From: Deltaproteobacteria bacterium
GTDB lineage: Bacteria > Desulfobacterota > Desulfovibrionia > Desulfovibrionales > Desulfomicrobiaceae
DNA length: 32,597 nucleotides
Assembly: GCA_009930495.1 (NCBI GenBank)
Contig: RZYB01000012.1
Span: 1-32,597 of the forward strand
Direction: 5' to 3'
The translations under genes and the position numbers were made by a program. Of this stretch, positions 1 through 7,547 are shown piece after piece; within the stretch, counting starts at the first letter, position 1; every line of letters starts with the position of its first letter. The notes beneath the pieces are model-generated. The model was not told the DNA's origin, made no database searches, and saw only the letters and a list, made by a program, of their open reading frames with translations.

Positions 1-1
1 G

Positions 2-334
2 ATGGTCGGCTGGCATTCCGACACCGAGGATTCCGCCAACTACTCCGAATACCTGCTGATGTGCCCCAACAAGGAAACCGGCAAGGGCCAGTACAACAGT
101 GGCAATTACTGCAATCCCAAGCTGGACGAGCTGGTCAACAAGGCCAATGTCGAAAACGACCGTGCCAAGCGCAAGGCCCTGCTCCAGGAAGTGGAAAAGA
201 TCGCCTACGAGGACGCCGCCTACGTGCCCCTGCACTGGCAGAATCTGTCCTGGGCCGCCAAGAAGGGCGTGGACATCGCCCCGGTGGTCAACATCATGGA
301 CTTTCCCTACCTGGGCGACCTGATCGTAAAATAG
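2..334 (+). CDS. Peptide ABC transporter substrate-binding protein, C-terminal part (5' truncated)
   Basis: Only the last 110 residues are in the window; the gene starts outside it. The fragment resembles the C-terminal lobe of family 5 (DppA/OppA-type) periplasmic binding proteins. It has the GWHSDTEDSANY stretch, a later helix with NPKLDELVNKA, and the late segment AAYVPLHWQNLSWAAKKGV, which in this family precedes the end of the protein. It would bind peptides or a similar small ligand in the periplasm and deliver it to the permease pair encoded just downstream. The 192-bp gap to the first permease holds several hairpins, including a terminator-like one, so the binding protein can be made in excess over the membrane parts. 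The ligand cannot be told from this fragment. Confidence 0.85.
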   Translation: MVGWHSDTEDSANYSEYLLMCPNKETGKGQYNSGNYCNPKLDELVNKANVENDRAKRKALLQEVEKIAYEDAAYVPLHWQNLSWAAKKGVDIAPVVNIMDFPYLGDLIVK

Positions 335-337
335 ACC

Positions 338-349
338 CTGTCATGACAG
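338..349. repeat. 12-bp perfect palindrome just after the binding-protein stop codon
   Basis: The sequence CTGTCATGACAG is self-complementary and begins three bases after the stop codon. It could be an operator half-site pair or chance. No protein can be assigned to it. Confidence 0.3.
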
Positions 350-393
350 ATCGGCCCGATGCCATGCGCGCGGGTCGATCGGTATCGTTTAGG

Positions 394-413
394 CCTTGGA
401 ACTTGATCCAAGG
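394..413 (+). repeat. Stem-loop in the gap between binding protein and permease
   Basis: Seven-base arms, CCTTGGA and TCCAAGG, flank a six-base loop. It has no T-tract, so it is more likely an mRNA-stabilising or processing hairpin than a terminator. Such structures are known between binding-protein and permease genes of ABC operons. Confidence 0.4.
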
Positions 414-431
414 GCAAACAGTGTGTACGCG

Positions 432-464
432 GGGCAGGCTTTTTTGAGTGGCCTGCCCTTTTTT
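432..464 (+). terminator. Terminator-like stem-loop (attenuator) between binding protein and permeases
   Basis: GGGCAGGC (432-439) pairs with GCCTGCCC (451-458) across an 11-base loop and is followed directly by six T. This has the form of an intrinsic terminator. Because the permease genes follow without an obvious promoter, it probably lets only a fraction of transcripts continue into the transporter genes. Confidence 0.7.
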
Positions 465-526
465 GAATACTCATCACGGTTCGACCGGCCAGCTCTTTCG
501 GCCGTTCGGGCAGCAACGGATCCGCC

Positions 527-1501
527 ATGTTCGCATTCATTGTCCGCCGCGTCCTCCAGGCCATCGTGGTCATGCTCATCATCAGCTGCATCGGCTTTGC
601 CCTGAAGCAGAATGTCGGCGACCCGGTGCGCGAGTTGACCGGCATTTCCGTCTCCGCCGCCGAGCGTGATGCCATCCGCGAAAAACTGGGCCTGAACGAC
701 CCATTCCCGACCCAGTACATCCGCTTCCTGAAAGGGGCCATGCACGGCGACATCGGCCAGTCCTTTTTCTACAAGAAGCCGGCCATGGAGGTTATTCTGA
801 ACAAGGCTCCGGCCACGTTGGAACTGGTCATCGTCTGCTCGATTTTCATCGTGGTCCTGTCCATCCCCATGGGCATTTACAGCGCCATCTACCCCAAACG
901 CATCCTGTCCCGGCTGATCATGGCCATGAGCACCATCGGCGTATCCGTGCCCATTTTTCTCATCGCCATCCTCATGATTTACGTCTTTTCCATTCAACTG
1001 AACTGGCTGCCGTCCTATGGACGCGGCGAAACGGTCAATGTCTGGGGCTGGGAATCGGGTCTGCTGACCATGGACGGACTCAAACACCTCATTCTCCCGG
1101 CCACGGCCCTGACCGCGCTCATGCTGCCGCTCTTCGTGCGCCTGATCCGCTCCGAAATGATGGAGGTGCTTCAGAGCGAATACGTCAAGTTCGCCTGGGC
1201 CAAGGGCCTGCCGCGTGTGCGCATCTGGTTCGTGCACGCCTTCAAGAACACGCTGCTGCCGGTCATCACCGTGGGCGGCGTGCAGATCGGAACCATGATC
1301 GCCTTCACCATCCTGACCGAGACGGTCTTTCAGTGGGGCGGCCTTGGCTTTTTGTTTCTGGAGGCCGTGGAACGAGCCGACACCTCGCTTCTGGTGGCGT
1401 ATCTCATTTTCGTCGGCATCGTTTTCGTGGTGGTCAACACCGTGGTCGATATCATCTACGGACTGGTCAACCCCATGGTCCGCATCACAGGAAGGAAATA
1501 A
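527..1501 (+). CDS. Dipeptide/oligopeptide ABC transporter permease, DppB/OppB type
   Basis: Inner-membrane permease of 324 residues, the usual length for the DppB family. An N-terminal membrane helix (about 7-25) follows the start MFAFIVRRVLQ, which is typical of the family. The cytoplasmic coupling (EAA) loop is at about 218-240 (EYVKFAWAKGL then a run to NTLLPV), and several more hydrophobic segments lie between 98 and 310. It should pair with the next permease to form the channel for the peptide captured by the upstream binding protein. The stop codon TAA abuts the next ATG, so the two are translationally coupled. The start lacks a strong ribosome-binding site, and it lies about 60 bp after the terminator-like hairpin. 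The substrate is unknown. Confidence 0.93.
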   Translation: MFAFIVRRVLQAIVVMLIISCIGFALKQNVGDPVRELTGISVSAAERDAIREKLGLNDPFPTQYIRFLKGAMHGDIGQSFFYKKPAMEVILNKAPATLELVIVCSIFIVVLSIPMGIYSAIYPKRILSRLIMAMSTIGVSVPIFLIAILMIYVFSIQLNWLPSYGRGETVNVWGWESGLLTMDGLKHLILPATALTALMLPLFVRLIRSEMMEVLQSEYVKFAWAKGLPRVRIWFVHAFKNTLLPVITVGGVQIGTMIAFTILTETVFQWGGLGFLFLEAVERADTSLLVAYLIFVGIVFVVVNTVVDIIYGLVNPMVRITGRK

Positions 1502-2419
1502 ATGCGACTCTGGCACAAATTCCGGGGCTCCTACGCCCTGTACAGCTTTCTGCGCGACCCCGTGGCCATGGCCAGCTTCGTCACCCTGGCCATCCTGACC
1601 CTGGCCGCCTTCGGCGCGCCCATCGTGGCCCCGCACGATCCTTATGACACCACGACCATCGACATCATGGATTCGGAACTCCCGCCGTCCTGGATGGAAA
1701 ACGCGGACCAAAAATTTCTACTCGGCACCGACGCCCAGGGTCGGGACATGCTCAGCACCATGCTGTACGGCATGCGCATCTCCCTGGTCATCGGCGTCGG
1801 AGCCGTTTTCATGCAGGCGGCCATCGGCATCGTGCTCGGCCTTATCGCCGGCTACAAGGGCGGACGCATCGACAATTTCCTCATGCGTCTGGCCGATGTG
1901 CAACTCAGCTTCTCGACCCTGATGGTGGCCATTTTTCTGTCGGCCATTTTCCAGGCCGTGTTCGGCGTGGCCGCCTTCGAGCAACTGGCCGTGCCCTTTT
2001 TGGTGCTGGTCATCGGCATCGCGGAATGGCCGCAGTACGCGCGCACGGTGCGGGCCTCGGTCCTGGCCGAAAAGAAAAAGGAATACGTGGAGGCGGCCCG
2101 CGTCATGGGTCTGCCCTCAAGCCGGATCATGTGGCGGCACATTCTCCCGAACACCATGTCCCCCATTCTGGTCCTGTCCACGGTCCAGGTGGCCCACGCC
2201 ATCATGAGCGAGGCGGCCCTGTCCTTCCTGGGCCTGGGCATGCCTATCACCAAGCCGTCCCTGGGCTCGCTCATCAACGCGGGTTTTGACTACATCTTCA
2301 GCGGCGCGTGGTGGATCACCATGTTTCCCGGCTTCCTGCTGGTGCTGCTGATCCTGGTCATCAACCTGCTCGGCGACTGGGTGCAGGATGTCCTCAACCC
2401 CAAACTCTACAAGGGCTAG
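1502..2419 (+). CDS. Dipeptide/oligopeptide ABC transporter permease, DppC/OppC type
   Basis: Second inner-membrane permease, 305 residues. It has the DppC layout: a short cytoplasmic N-terminus, a first helix around 20-40, a periplasmic segment ending in FLLGTDAQGRDMLSTMLYGMR (the family's GTD-x-x-GRD signature is at about 73-81), then a bundle of helices. The EAA coupling loop is at about 194-215 (EYVEAARVMGLPSSR). The late segment EAALSFLGLGM is also diagnostic. The start codon follows the preceding stop with no gap, and the preceding gene end (GGAAGG) provides the ribosome-binding site. It forms the translocation pore with the upstream permease and is driven by the two ATPases that follow. 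Confidence 0.94.
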   Translation: MRLWHKFRGSYALYSFLRDPVAMASFVTLAILTLAAFGAPIVAPHDPYDTTTIDIMDSELPPSWMENADQKFLLGTDAQGRDMLSTMLYGMRISLVIGVGAVFMQAAIGIVLGLIAGYKGGRIDNFLMRLADVQLSFSTLMVAIFLSAIFQAVFGVAAFEQLAVPFLVLVIGIAEWPQYARTVRASVLAEKKKEYVEAARVMGLPSSRIMWRHILPNTMSPILVLSTVQVAHAIMSEAALSFLGLGMPITKPSLGSLINAGFDYIFSGAWWITMFPGFLLVLLILVINLLGDWVQDVLNPKLYKG

Positions 2420-2423
2420 GCCG

Positions 2424-3401
2424 ATGACCACACTACTCGATGTTCAGGACCTGGTGGTCAAATTCCGGCTGCGCGGGGGTGACCTGACGGCATTAAACGG
2501 CATCAATTTCACCCTGGCTCCAGGCGAGCGCATGGGATTGGTGGGCGAATCCGGGGCAGGCAAGTCCGTGGCCGGCTTTTCCATCATCAACCTCATCAGC
2601 AAACCGGGCTTCATCGCCTCGGGCCGGGTCCTGTTCGAGGGCGAGGAAATAAGCAGCTACCCCCTGGAGCAGATGCGCGACATCCGCGGCAACCGCATCA
2701 GCATGATCTTTCAGGACCCGATGATGACCCTCAATCCCGTCCTGACCATCGGCACGCAGATGGTCGAGACCATCCTGGCCCACAACAGGGTCAGCCCGGC
2801 CCATGCCCGGGAAATCGCCCTGGAAAAGCTGTCCAAGGTCTACATTTCCTCGCCGGGCAAACGCCTGGGCCAGTATCCGCACGAACTCTCCGGCGGCATG
2901 CGACAGCGCGTGGTCATCGCCATCTCGCTTCTGACCAACCCCAGCCTGATCATCGCCGACGAGCCGACCACGGCCCTGGACGTGACCATCCAGGCCGAGG
3001 TCATGGCCCTGCTTCTGGAGCTGTGCAAAAACGAAAACATGGGCCTTATCCTCATCACCCACGATCTGGGCGTGGTCTCGCAGGTGACCGAAAAAATCTG
3101 CGTCATGTACGCCGGACGCATCGTCGAGCAGGGACCGACCGAGGCCATCGTGTCCGCCCCGCGTCACCCGTACACGCGGGGTCTGATCAAGGCCCTCCCC
3201 CAGGGCGCCACCGGCCAGAAACGCCTGCATCAGATTCCGGGCATGATGCCCAACCTGACCAGCATCCCGGCCGGATGCGCCTTTCACCCGCGCTGCGAAT
3301 ACGCCATGGACATCTGTCGGAAGGTCACGCCGCCACTGTTCGGGGACGCGGCCACGGGCCTGGTCGCCTGTCATCTCCACGCCGGAGTCACCAACGCATG
3401 A
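2424..3401 (+). CDS. Peptide ABC transporter ATP-binding protein, DppD/OppD type
   Basis: Cytoplasmic ATPase of 325 residues. It has Walker A GESGAGKS (41-48), Q-loop FQDP, signature LSGGMRQR (about 155-162), Walker B LIIADEP and switch histidine in ITHD. The C-terminal oligo_HPY extension carries four cysteines (GCAFHPRCEYAMDIC, then VACH). In crystal and cryo-EM structures of this family such cysteines hold a [4Fe-4S] cluster, which is inferred here. An in-frame ATG at 2388 exists but would overlap the permease by 32 bases; the ATG at 2424 sits four bases after the permease stop and gives the normal N-terminus MTTLLDVQDLVVKF. It overlaps the next gene by four bases (ATGA). Confidence 0.94.
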   Translation: MTTLLDVQDLVVKFRLRGGDLTALNGINFTLAPGERMGLVGESGAGKSVAGFSIINLISKPGFIASGRVLFEGEEISSYPLEQMRDIRGNRISMIFQDPMMTLNPVLTIGTQMVETILAHNRVSPAHAREIALEKLSKVYISSPGKRLGQYPHELSGGMRQRVVIAISLLTNPSLIIADEPTTALDVTIQAEVMALLLELCKNENMGLILITHDLGVVSQVTEKICVMYAGRIVEQGPTEAIVSAPRHPYTRGLIKALPQGATGQKRLHQIPGMMPNLTSIPAGCAFHPRCEYAMDICRKVTPPLFGDAATGLVACHLHAGVTNA

Positions 3402-4414
3402 CAACCAACACCACCCTCGTCCGCCTCGCCAATGTGGTGAAGCATTTCGACATTTCCGGCGGCTTTCTGGACCGGATCAGTTTCTCCGGTGGCCGGCCGC
3501 ATCTGACCACGACCACGGTCAAGGCCATCAACGGCGTCAGCCTGGACATCAAGCAGGGCGAAATCCTGTCCGTGGTCGGCGAATCGGGCTGCGGCAAGTC
3601 CACCCTGGGCCGGACCGTGCTTGGCCTCTACCCGCCCACCAGCGGCGAGATTTTCTTTCGGGACACGCGTATCGACAATCTGTCCCAAGCCGCCATGCTC
3701 CCCTTCCGGCGCAAGATGCAGATGGTCTTTCAAGACCCCTACGCCTCGCTCAATCCGCGCATGACCGTGCGCCAGATTCTGGAAGAGCCGACCCATTTCC
3801 ATTTTCCGGACCTCTCACCGGCCGAAGTCCGGGACAAGGTGGCGGAGGTCATGAATCAGGTCGGCGTGGACCCGGCCTGGGCCGGACGCTTTCCGCACGA
3901 ATTTTCGGGCGGCCAGCGCCAGCGCATCAGCATCGCCCGGGCTCTGACCGTCGATCCGGAATTCATCGTCGCCGACGAGCCCATCTCGGCCCTGGACGTG
4001 TCCATCCAGGCCCAGATCCTGAACCTGATCATGGACTGCCAGGAGCGCTTCGGCCTGACCTACATGTTCATCACCCACGACCTGTCCGTGGTCGAGCACA
4101 TCAGCACGCGCGTGGCCGTCATGTACCTGGGGACCCTGTGCGAACTGGCCAGTCGGGACAACCTCTACGGCCAGCCCCTGCATCCCTATTCCCGCGCCCT
4201 GCTCTCGGCCATTCCCAAGCTCGGGTCCAAGGGCTTCGGGCACATGCGCCTCAAGGGCGAGGTCCCCACGCCCATCAACCTGCCCACGGGCTGTGTCTTC
4301 CACACCCGCTGTCCGTACGCGAACGACCGCTGCCGTCGGGAAATTCCACTGCTGCGCCCCCAGGCCAACAGCTCCCTGGTCGCCTGCCACGGTCTGGAAG
4401 AAGGCCGACTCTGA
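3398..4414 (+). CDS. Peptide ABC transporter ATP-binding protein, DppF/OppF type
   Basis: Second ATPase, 338 residues. Walker A GESGCGKST is at 61-69, signature FSGGQRQR near 169, Walker B FIVADEP, then D-loop SALDVS and ITHD. The oligo_HPY tail again has four cysteines (GCVFHTRCPYANDRC and VACH), so both ATPases of this system appear able to bind an iron-sulfur cluster. An insert at 20-40 separates the first strand from the usual VKAINGVSL strand, as is common in DppF. The start ATG overlaps the preceding stop in ATGA. The stop TGA overlaps the next start in TGATG, so all five downstream genes form one coupled unit. Confidence 0.94.
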   Translation: MTTNTTLVRLANVVKHFDISGGFLDRISFSGGRPHLTTTTVKAINGVSLDIKQGEILSVVGESGCGKSTLGRTVLGLYPPTSGEIFFRDTRIDNLSQAAMLPFRRKMQMVFQDPYASLNPRMTVRQILEEPTHFHFPDLSPAEVRDKVAEVMNQVGVDPAWAGRFPHEFSGGQRQRISIARALTVDPEFIVADEPISALDVSIQAQILNLIMDCQERFGLTYMFITHDLSVVEHISTRVAVMYLGTLCELASRDNLYGQPLHPYSRALLSAIPKLGSKGFGHMRLKGEVPTPINLPTGCVFHTRCPYANDRCRREIPLLRPQANSSLVACHGLEEGRL

Positions 4415-4926
4415 TGGACAGGCCCACGGCACGCACGGTCGGCGCCAGCGCGACCATCATGACCCACCGTCCCCTGCCCGAGGACGCCAATCCGGCCGGC
4501 AATGTCCACGGAGGGGTCATCCTGAAGCAGATCGATCTGGCCGGGGCGGTCTGCGCCATGCGCCACGCCCGGGGCATGAGCGTGGTCACGGCCAGCATCG
4601 ACCGCATGGAGTTCAAGGCTCCGGTGCACGTCGGAGAGCTCATGCTCCTGCACGCCAGCGTGAACATGGTCGGCCGTAATTCCATGGAAATCGGGGTACG
4701 GGTGGAGGTGGAAAACCTGTTCACCGGCGAGGTGCGCCATGCGGCCTCGGCCTACCTGACCTTTGTCGCCATGGGCCCGGACAAAAAGCCCACCCCCGTG
4801 CCGGAATTGGTTCTGGAAACGCCGACCCACGAACGCCGCAACCGCGAAGCCCAGATGCGCCGCCAACTGCGCCAGGAAGAACGGCAGCGGGAACGGCTGG
4901 CCCAGGCATCGGAAATCGGGGCATGA
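4414..4926 (+). CDS. Acyl-CoA thioesterase, hotdog fold (YciA/BACH type)
   Basis: Protein of 170 residues with a single hotdog domain. The active-site region NPAGNVHGGVILKQIDLAG (26-44) matches the YciA/BACH acyl-CoA hydrolase pattern, with the likely catalytic Asn26 and Asp41. The motif ASIDRMEFKAPVHVGE (60-75) is also typical. The enzyme hydrolyses acyl-CoA to free acid and CoA in the cytoplasm; chain-length preference cannot be read from sequence. The last 30 residues are rich in Arg, Glu and Gln and look like a helical tail. The start shares one base with the stop of the ATPase gene. Its position at the end of a peptide-transporter operon is unexpected and may hint that the imported ligand or its product becomes an acyl-CoA, but this is speculation. 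Confidence 0.88.
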   Translation: MDRPTARTVGASATIMTHRPLPEDANPAGNVHGGVILKQIDLAGAVCAMRHARGMSVVTASIDRMEFKAPVHVGELMLLHASVNMVGRNSMEIGVRVEVENLFTGEVRHAASAYLTFVAMGPDKKPTPVPELVLETPTHERRNREAQMRRQLRQEERQRERLAQASEIGA

Positions 4927-5025
4927 CAGCCTGATCCCGGACCTCCAGGCTCGTGTTCCTTCGGGTTTACAACCAGCTTCCTTCCGTCTAGGGGACAGGC
5001 ACTTTTTTGATCAAGGAGACTTCCC

Positions 5026-5649
5026 ATGCACGCACTCATCATTCTCGTGGCGTCCTATATCGCCCTGCAAATTTTTTCCGACATCGGCTCCCTGCGCATT
5101 GTCATGCTTGGCGGCATGTCCATTGACGCCGGGACCTTCATCTATCCCCTGACCTTCACTTTGCGCGACATGGTCCATAAGACCATGGGCAAACAGGGGG
5201 CGCGGCTGATGATTCTTACCGCCGCTGGCTTCAATCTGCTCATGGCCCTGTATTTCTGGCTGGTGGCCGCCTTGCCGGCGGACATGGGCGTGGGCGCGCA
5301 GCCGGAATTCGGACAAGTCTTGGCGCCCTTGTGGCGGCTGGTCTTCGCCTCCATCGTGGCCGAGGTCGTGGCCGAGATGACCGACACCGAGGTCTACAGC
5401 ATGTGGAAGGAACGGGTCACGACCCGACATCAATGGTCCCGCGTGCTGGTCAGCAACGCGGTCAGCATTCCCCTCGACAGCCTCATCTTCTGCTGGATCG
5501 CCTTTGGCGGCCTGTTCGACTCGGCCGTGGTCTGGTCGATTTTCCTGAGCAACACGCTGATCAAATTCGCGGCCACGCTCATCTCCCTGCCAGGAATCTA
5601 TCTGGTCAAGGAAAAGGACGGGCCGCAATCCTCGCCATCGAACTGCTAA
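5026..5649 (+). CDS. yhhQ: Queuosine-precursor transporter, YhhQ family (COG1738)
   Basis: Integral inner-membrane protein of 207 residues with about six hydrophobic segments. It matches the YhhQ family: short N-terminal helix, the GTFIYPLTFTLRDMVHK segment (about 36-52) and the loop AEMTDTEVYSMWK near 118-130. Family members take up queuosine precursors (preQ0/preQ1) for the tRNA anticodon modification. The ATG has a good ribosome-binding site (AAGGAG about eight bases upstream). It is separated by 99 bp from the thioesterase gene, and I could not recognise a preQ1 riboswitch in that leader. A strong terminator directly after the stop ends the unit. It may have its own promoter or be read through from the transporter operon. 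Confidence 0.88.
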   Translation: MHALIILVASYIALQIFSDIGSLRIVMLGGMSIDAGTFIYPLTFTLRDMVHKTMGKQGARLMILTAAGFNLLMALYFWLVAALPADMGVGAQPEFGQVLAPLWRLVFASIVAEVVAEMTDTEVYSMWKERVTTRHQWSRVLVSNAVSIPLDSLIFCWIAFGGLFDSAVVWSIFLSNTLIKFAATLISLPGIYLVKEKDGPQSSPSNC

Positions 5650-5680
5650 CGAAAAAGCCGGGTCATGCCCGGCTTTTTCG
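5650..5680. terminator. Bidirectional intrinsic terminator between yhhQ and the cinA-type gene
   Basis: A perfect 13-bp stem (5650-5662 with 5668-5680) has a five-base loop TCATG. The arms contain five A on the left and five T on the right, so it reads as a terminator in both directions and serves both convergent genes. Confidence 0.92.
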
Positions 5681-5682
5681 TT

Positions 5683-6525
5683 TTACCGATCCACGTCGTC
5701 ACCCTGGGGCTCGGGCCGATCGCGATACGAAATGGACAGCGTGTCAAGCCCGGCCCGCAAATCCGTGCACGCGGCCCGCAACAGACGCACGCGTTCGCGC
5801 TCTTCGCCGCCGGTCACGGTCAGGATGATGTCCAGTTCCGGATTTTCGCCAACCGTCGTGGCCAAGGATTTGATGTAGACACGCGGATGGTCCGGAACAA
5901 CACGACTCAGGACCGGTTCCAGAATGGATTCATCGTTACAGCGCACCGTGATGGCCCAACTGTTCGACCCTCCCTGGCCAAAGGTTTCATCCAGGAAATC
6001 TTGCAAGGAATGGGTGATGATCCCCTTGAGCTCCGAAGGCACGCCGGGCAGGCTGATAATGGCCGTCTTGCCGACACGGGTCAAAACGCCGGGAGCCGTG
6101 CCGCCCGGATTGAAAAGCGGCACCCCGGCATCGGGTAGCCAGGCCATTTTTTCCCTGGCTGGATTGAGGCCGCCCTCGGCCATGACGCCCTGCTCGAAAA
6201 ACCAATCATACTGATCCTTGACCATCTTCAAGGCCAGGGGATCAAGGCGCAGGGGCAAGCCCGCGCCCCGGGCCACCGCGGCCAGCGTCAAATCATCCGC
6301 CGTGGGGCCCAATCCCCCGGAAGTAAAGACAACATCCACGCCACGATCCAGGGCCGCGCGCACGGCATTGGCGATGTCATCGGGAATATCGCGCAGGACA
6401 GTGGCCCTGGCCACGAATCCACCACGTCCATGCACCAGCCGACACAGCCAGTTGGTGTTGGTGTCCTTGATGTCGCCAACCAAAATCTCGTTGCCAATAA
6501 TCAGAATTTCCACGGTCGCTGTCAT
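5683..6525 (-). CDS. CinA-type molybdopterin-binding-domain protein, lacking the PncC domain
   Basis: Protein of 280 residues. It has the COG1058 signature: GNEILVGDIKDTN (11-23), TSGGLGPTADDLT (68-80) and a later NPGGTAPGV. This domain binds ADP-ribose- or pterin-like ligands. In CinA it sits beside a C-terminal NMN amidase (PncC) domain, which is absent here: full CinA is about 410 residues. The stand-alone version may be a pyrophosphatase-type enzyme of pyridine-nucleotide repair, though this is family inference. The chosen ATG at 6525 has AGGAGG eight bases upstream; in-frame codons further up have no such site. It converges on yhhQ. Confidence 0.85.
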   Translation of the reverse strand: MTATVEILIIGNEILVGDIKDTNTNWLCRLVHGRGGFVARATVLRDIPDDIANAVRAALDRGVDVVFTSGGLGPTADDLTLAAVARGAGLPLRLDPLALKMVKDQYDWFFEQGVMAEGGLNPAREKMAWLPDAGVPLFNPGGTAPGVLTRVGKTAIISLPGVPSELKGIITHSLQDFLDETFGQGGSNSWAITVRCNDESILEPVLSRVVPDHPRVYIKSLATTVGENPELDIILTVTGGEERERVRLLRAACTDLRAGLDTLSISYRDRPEPQGDDVDR

Positions 6526-6980
6526 GATGGATCCTCCTGGGCGAAACCTAGCCCATAAAGACCAAGCTGGACAATCCCACGCCGGGAGCAAACCCGAACC
6601 AGGTCGGCACGCCAAGGGACTGTGCAACCCCGATCATGACCGCATCCCGGGGCACGTCCAAACGGTTGATCCGTGTTTGGCCGGCGGGTCTGATCCAGGC
6701 CAGGCCACCGACACTGGAGCATCAACTCCATAATGCCTCACTACATCATGCCAAAACGACAAGAATATCGAAAATGCAATGCGTTATAGACAATCATTCG
6801 AGGCAAATCCGAGCCCGACGGCATCACCGTCGAAAGGTTGCATTCAATGCCGGCATCGGCTAGAGACGATAATTGTATGCAAGTATCGAAAAATTCGGCC
6901 GGCCTTTTTCCCGTTCCAGCTCCCGACACGCCCCTTCCCCGCCCAGCCGGTTTTCTTCACCACCAACACGAGGTAAACAC
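6526..6980. other. 455-bp intergenic region between divergent cinA-type and 3D-domain genes
   Basis: No convincing gene. The right half (about 6730-6900) is richer in A and T than its surroundings and should hold the promoters of the divergent genes. A GATAAT hexamer is at 6868-6873 and TTGCAT at 6838-6843, but their spacing (24) is wrong for one sigma-70 promoter, so no promoter is called. On the minus strand an open frame without a normal start runs from about 6721 to a TAG at 6548-6550, 22 bp before the cinA-type start. Its last 30 residues are hydrophobic (for example VPTWFGFAPGVGLSSL). It could be a small membrane peptide or the remnant of a lost gene. Confidence 0.5.
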
Positions 6981-7466
6981 ATGAATGGTCATGGTGCATT
7001 TGTCGTGACCTCGCTCTTTTTCGTCATTATCTCCACCCTGGTCGGATTCACGGTCAACGCCGTGACCCGGATGGAGGCGGGTAATTATTACGTTCCCCGG
7101 ATCGAAGCCCTGAGCGAGGAAAAACAGGACCTGCTCCGCCAAATCGCGGAACTGAGGGACACCAAGGTCCGTGAACTGACGATCACGGCCTACAGCCCGA
7201 CCGTCGCGGAATGCGGCCCCAACCCGACCGTCACGGCCAGCCTGGCCAAGGTTCGTCCGGGCATTGTCGCGGTCAGCCGGGATCTTTTCGCCCAGGGATG
7301 GGTTTTTGGCAAAAAAGTCTATGTCAAGGGACACGGAATCTTTGAAATCGCGGATTTGATGAGCAAGAAGCACTCCCAGCGGATGGATATCTTTATCCCG
7401 GACACCAACGAGGCCAAGCGCTTTGGCAAAAAACAAGTCACGGTCGCGCTGCTTTCCCCAAGTTGA
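6981..7466 (+). CDS. Membrane-anchored 3D-domain protein (COG3584)
   Basis: Protein of 161 residues. One membrane segment (8-28) is followed by a short coiled coil (about 39-66, IEALSEEKQDLLRQIAELRD) and a 3D domain (67-158). Features of the domain are AYSPTVAECGP (70-80), VRPGIVAVSRDLF (91-103), the loop GWVFGKKVYVKGHG, and the three conserved acidic residues Asp125, Asp136 and Asp141. The 3D fold is a double-psi beta barrel related to MltA and RpfB-type murein-cleaving proteins, so a role at the peptidoglycan is likely. It is anchored in the inner membrane facing the periplasm. The ATG at 6981 has GAGGT eight bases upstream. In-frame codons from 6873 would add an implausible basic leader. 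A strong terminator follows. Confidence 0.85.
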   Translation: MNGHGAFVVTSLFFVIISTLVGFTVNAVTRMEAGNYYVPRIEALSEEKQDLLRQIAELRDTKVRELTITAYSPTVAECGPNPTVTASLAKVRPGIVAVSRDLFAQGWVFGKKVYVKGHGIFEIADLMSKKHSQRMDIFIPDTNEAKRFGKKQVTVALLSPS

Positions 7467-7492
7467 AAACGCGACCGGCGGACGACATGAAG

Positions 7493-7525
7493 AACCCCCT
7501 GACGGTGTGCGCCGTCAGGGGGTTT
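7493..7525 (+). terminator. Intrinsic terminator after the 3D-domain gene
   Basis: AACCCCCTGACGG (7493-7505) pairs perfectly with CCGTCAGGGGGTT (7512-7524) across a six-base loop; only three T follow. It lies between convergent genes and probably serves both directions. Confidence 0.8.
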
Positions 7526-7547
7526 CGTGATCTTGGGGCCACGTAGC

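Noticed and set aside
389-1711. 440-codon minus-strand open frame opposite the DppB/DppC permeases
   Set aside because: Antisense to conserved permease genes, His/Asp/Gly-rich with no domain; an artefact of codon bias.
4980-5010. Sigma-54 promoter (GGCAC followed by TTTTTTG) before yhhQ
   Set aside because: The GC doublet at the -12 position is missing at the right spacing.
4927-5025. PreQ1 riboswitch in the yhhQ leader
   Set aside because: The expected A-rich tail pairing into a small loop (such as AAAAAACT) and a fitting P1 stem are not seen, although the gene is a plausible target.
6838-6873. Sigma-70 promoter TTGCAT with GATAAT before the 3D-domain gene
   Set aside because: The spacing is 24 bases; no better -35 box was found, so it was not called as a feature.
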